From the NCBI GenBank assembly GCA_905221605.1, contig CAJNDS010000163.1, positions 62,001 through 126,000 on the forward strand: DNA of 64,000 bases, read 5' to 3'. Both the position numbers and the translations under genes were made by a program. The notes under the pieces are model-generated. The model made no database searches and had not been told where the DNA came from. It saw nothing but the letters and a program-made list of their open reading frames with translations. Position 1 is the first letter of the stretch. Each line of letters starts with the position of its first letter. Positions 60,095 to 64,000 of this stretch are shown here, in pieces. This DNA comes from Symbiodinium natans (taxonomy: Eukaryota; Sar; Dinophyceae; Suessiales; Symbiodiniaceae).

Positions 60095-63000
60095 ATGGGG
60101 CAAGCCTCGACCAGGCTACCCTCGAAGCACCAGCCTTGCCTTAATTCATCTCATTTGAGGATCTCGACCCGAGCCAGGAGAACAGCACGAGCTGCCAAGG
60201 ACAGTTCGATCAGCTTTGCTCAGAGTTTTTTGCGACCGCGTGTGGCTAGAAAGTGTAAGTCAAACCCAAATCAAACCCAGCTTGCGAAGGCGAGGAAAAT
60301 CTTGTACAGGGAGGATGGCCGCAAGAACGCATCAGCCTTGGGTGATGGCAGGCGGAGATCATGAAGTGTTTTTTTTTTGCGGGCCGAAGCAGTCGTTTTG
60401 TTCGCGCCCAGTTGATGCGCGGCATCGAGAAGCTTGCAGAGACTGTGGCAGTCACCCTGGGCCCGAGAGGGCGCAACGTTCTCTTGGACAAGGCCCCTGC
60501 ACATGAGCACAACAACACTTGAGAGTGAATTTGTTGTTGAGAAGTCTTTTCTGGCGCCATAGCGAGTAGTGGATGGTAGCGGTGTAGAGGCATGAGAGTG
60601 TGCTGGACGCGGGGATACCTTGAGGAGCCTTGCGGATGGGTCATGCTCGTAGGACGACATTCAGAGGATTTGCACGGCGTGAAAGCACCGTTGTCAGCTT
60701 CTGACCATGTGACCATGTCACGGGACGCTTCCTGGGTAGAACACCTATTGATAGCAAGGGCTTCTCTGTTATTGTTGCTGCCTTACTTTCTGCGATTGTT
60801 TGGTGCCCTTTTCAAAATCTTTTTCAGTTCAGGAGTTTAGTTCAGGTGAGGTGCTTGGGGAGACACCAGACCTTGTTCGCAAACTGTGTTGAAGTTGCCG
60901 ATTGATGCTGGTGTCCCTTTCTTTTTGCGCTCAATCCTGCCTGCTGCCATGAAACGGAGATCTGTCAGCTTGTGCAGTCTGCCCGGCTGGCCGTGGCACA
61001 TTTGCATAGACGTGTTGCGCCGGCTTGCTGCCAGGGTGAGTTCTCTGCCCCACAGATTGTGAATGATGGTCGGGGCCTTGGGATCCTTCCGCCCACGCCC
61101 GGAGAAGAAAAGCGCAACGAGGTGTTACCATTGCCAAAGAGATCGAGCTAGAGGATCAGGTCGCTGCATCCCTGCACAGCGTGTGGGGGTCGGTCGACAT
61201 CAGGGTCCCTTTCTAGAACTTACACAAAACGGTGCCTCTTTATCATAGAACCTAAATTTCCCGGGCTCCCTTCAAGACCAAAAGTTGGCCAGAAGTTGGC
61301 ACGATCCGCACTTGGAAGCAGCCGCCAGGTCGAGAACACAGGCGTCCAGCTGATCAGGCAGGCATCTGCAAAGACCAACGATGTGGCGGGTGATGGCACC
61401 ACGTATCTGCCCCAGCACAGTCGTAAGTAAGCTTTTCTAGAATGATAGAATCTGCCCGTGCAAGCTCTGCCCAGGACTGCGACCATCTTGGCACATGCCA
61501 TGGTTAAAAGTGGAATGAAGCAGCTTGCCGTTGCCTTAAGGGTTCACTATAGAGAGACCTCTTCTTGTCCTTCGGCCATATGGCCCTTTGAAAGGTGGGC
61601 GGAGCCAACCCTGTGCAGATCAAGTCCGGCATGGAGAAGGCGTGCCAAGGTGATGGGCCATCTCAACTCTCATCTCAGCTCCATGTCAACTCCTCATCCC
61701 ACCTGTTCCATTTTTTAAAGCGTGCCGCCAGAGGCCGCAGCTTTCGTTGTCGGGCAGATCGAAGACATGGTGTGGCCCTCGACATCGGCGTGCTGCCACC
61801 TGTACGATGCGCAGTGCTGGGCAGGCCGCGCCAGTGAGCGACAAGGACATGGACAAGATTGAGCAGGCGCTGACCTGAGCTTGCCTGAAGATTCAGTCTA
61901 CCCATTCGGTTCATTTTCTTATCGGAGAGCCATGGCTTTCATTTGATCGGTTGCAGTTGGCAGTGCCTGCCTGGCGCCTGTGTCGTCACCAGGTCGGAGC
62001 AATATCTGCAGGTGGAGATGAAGAGGCCATGGAAGCTGCCATGATCTTGAATCTTGTGGCATCTTGCACAGTCGCGACTTATGTCTTATCGCCAGACTGA
62101 CAGCTCATAAGATACACACCTCAGTAGGACCTTTGGCGGAGCGGTAGGTTTCTGCACATTTTGTAAAGGGAAGGGTTTATCAGGTCAATGTAGTTAAGCC
62201 TCTTCTGCAGCCTGGAATCGCTAAGTGGCAACAGAACTTAGCACAACAAAAAGAAGTCCACACTGGGGCATCGCTTCATTTGAAGCGCTGTCAAGCTGGT
62301 TTTCACATCAGCGTTTGGTGTACTTCCCTTTCTGCCTTAAACTTGACTGCAGGCGGGAAAGATGATCGCAGACGCCATGGCCAAGGTGCCGGAGCATCCT
62401 TTGGGTCTATCTTGCCGGTGATGCCGGAGGTTCGTAAGACTTTGGAAGGTTGGCGGCAGCGGCGTGATCTCTTTGGAGGAGTCGGCGACCTACTGTAGAA
62501 CCTTCCATACTCACCGGGCAAGTCCGGAATTCCTCCAGGTCGCAATCGACGGATACCGAAGTCGAGCTCACAGAGGGTATGAACTTGGACAAGGCAGGAG
62601 TCCCGTGCTCTGAGCTTCGCTACCACCTGCCCACTCGAAACAGTCTCGCGCAAATCGCGGCTGTGCCAGGGATACCTGTCTCCGTATCTGTGCCTCGATG
62701 CGTCCAACCCAACGAGCCGAACTTGGGAAGCGTGCAGAGCTTATCCGACTCCTTCGATCGCATAGGTTGGCAGATTGGCTAAGTGGAGCTCCCATGCTGA
62801 CCAACTGACGACTGCTTGTCTGCTACGGAGTATGCAAGCAACATGAAGCTCCTGGGAGCAATGCCTTCTCGTGGCCCCAGGAACGGGCCTCTGGTCCTGG
62901 TGACGGATCAAAAGATCTCCATGGCACAGCAGGTGCTGCCGCCAATTTGTGGACTCCCGCTGGGTCGCGATGGGTCCGCATGACAGGAGCTCATCCCCAT

Positions 63001-63319
63001 CTTGACCATCGCAAAGCAGATGTCGAAGCCGCTCCTGATTGTTGCAGACACGATCGAGAAAGAGGCTTGCACCGTACAAGTATCTGGCAATGACACCACA
63101 CACTTAGCTTGAAAAGCGAGGTCCTGGCGACGCTGATCGTAAACAAGATCCGAGGCATTGTTGACTGCTGCTGCAGCCTGAGCTTGAGAATCTCATTCGC
63201 AGTCAGGGCGCTCCTGATCCCAGCATCGTCCTTGCTGCCTTTGTACCCTCTTGCCTTCCGTTGCGCGAGGTGCGATCCAAGCACCCGGTTTCGGTGACAA
63301 CCGCAAGGCCATTCTGCAG
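60095..63319 (+). CDS. cpn60: Plastid-type chaperonin 60 (Cpn60/GroEL), 3' end beyond window; at least 18 exons
   Basis: Group I chaperonin subunit, an ATP-driven protein-folding ring, here of the cyanobacterial/plastid kind and so probably acting in the plastid. Exons: 60095-60252 (basic leader, AAKDSSISF), 60393-60492 ([18 protein letters not shown]), 61035-61068 (SAPQIVNDG), 61122-61159 ([12 protein letters not shown]), 61329-61402 and 61475-61529 (joined [18 protein letters not shown]), 61595-61639 ([14 protein letters not shown]), about 61734-61769, 61825-61866, 61993-62025 ([10 protein letters not shown]), 62353-62385 ([10 protein letters not shown]), 62449-62480 and 62539-62593 (joined [16 protein letters not shown]), 62670-62731 (GYLSPYL), 62881-62932 ([11 protein letters not shown]), 62987-63064 ([19 protein letters not shown]), from 63121 ([12 protein letters not shown]) and 63270-63319 ([13 protein letters not shown]). 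The ATP-site motif GDGTTT is intact. Donors are GC at 60493, 61640, 61867, 62026, 62594, 63065 and 63320, and GT elsewhere. The start is uncertain: no hydrophobic signal peptide is visible, so an upstream exon may exist. A short piece between RG and QAPGFG (about five residues) was not found. Confidence 0.92.
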
Positions 63320-64000
63320 GCGGATTCCTCGAAGAAGGGAGAGTGTACCTTGCATCCTAAACCGCATGACATGGGGTGCATATGTATATATATGTATACA
63401 CATATCACGTAGATGTACATTTTCTAGTACATATGAGTGCACGCAGCCAATACAGCCGCTTCATCTGGTAATGTCATTCAGCCAAGTATTGAAATTGCAT
63501 CGGTCAGGCTGCTTGTACGCATGCAGCATCTATACCCAATGAAACCCTACAAGGGAAGGGGGAAGCAAAGGAAGGCAAGAACAATGCGTGGCAGAAGGCG
63601 AGCGGGAGAGGAGAGGAAGGGGCGAGGAAAGCAACCATTCCACGCATTCACACCTTTCCATCCTTTTGCAACTCCCTTCATGTTCCTCCAGTCCGGACAA
63701 GTTGGAGAATGAACAGAACAGGAAACCTGAGAGAAGGGATGTTCCTTTGCTTGTGCAATACAGATAGTTTTCTTCTTCTCTCTCGTAGTTTCCTCTCCTT
63801 GTCTCTTTTCAGAGAATGCAGCCGAGCAGGAAAGGAGTGGAATGACAGAGGAGAGGGAAGAGCGCCAGTTTGAGCATTCTTCATCTTCTACCCTCCTCCT
63901 GTTTGCATGCTTCGGAACGGAATGAGAGAGAATAATAAGAGGATTTGGGTCGAAGATGTGACAGACATGGAGTTATTCGCTTTTCTCATGCATCTGTTTA
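63320..64000. other. Intron or remaining 3' part of cpn60; no further exon recognised
   Basis: The sequence opens with a GC donor at 63320. It holds a tata/tgta run near 63384-63408 and purine-rich stretches. The intermediate and equatorial C-terminal parts of the chaperonin must lie beyond the window. Confidence 0.5.

Overview
The window looks like nuclear DNA of a dinoflagellate, probably close to Symbiodiniaceae. The reasons are: genes cut into very many short exons; introns that start with GC or GA as well as GT, mostly written AG|GC...AG|G; near-identical tandem gene copies; a plastid-type chaperonin gene; and almost every recognisable gene on the + strand. I saw no rRNA, tRNA or CRISPR and no intact dinoflagellate spliced-leader sequence. 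Most genes were recovered by joining short exons whose translations continue one another, so outer boundaries are often approximate.

Left part (1-13.9 kb): the 3' half of an ABCC/MRP-type ABC transporter (1-4206), then an array of about six ~730-bp tandem units (6042-10630). Non-genic DNA follows, with a 24-bp inverted repeat and a 57-bp minisatellite.

Middle part (13.9-29.4 kb): a SPRY-domain, hnRNP U-like gene is present twice in direct orientation 5.2 kb apart (13901-17150 and 18965-22478), with introns as identical as exons. A TRAPPC12-like trafficking gene built from tiny exons follows (24.1-27.75 kb). Next comes an intron-free beta-propeller gene with a probable plastid-targeting leader (28041-29429).

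29.4-38.5 kb: one small minus-strand gene fragment, an unidentified multi-exon + strand gene ending in an acidic tail at 34789, and two tandem copies of ribosomal protein eL32. The eL32 copies share 5' leaders and exon 1 almost exactly, but differ at 7 of 15 codons (including stop) in exon 2, all silently.

38.5-64 kb: short-repeat DNA and an extreme guanine-rich tract of about 900 bp, then a run of + strand coiled-coil genes that I cannot name (about 42.9-45.6 and 50.2-55.5 kb, plus looser exon clusters). The window ends in a plastid-type Cpn60 gene with at least 18 exons in about 3.2 kb (60.1-63.3 kb), running off the right edge.

Functionally the genes are ordinary housekeeping (translation, plastid protein folding, vesicle tethering, membrane export, RNA-binding). 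The unusual biology lies in gene architecture: splice sites, duplication, conversion and repeat arrays.
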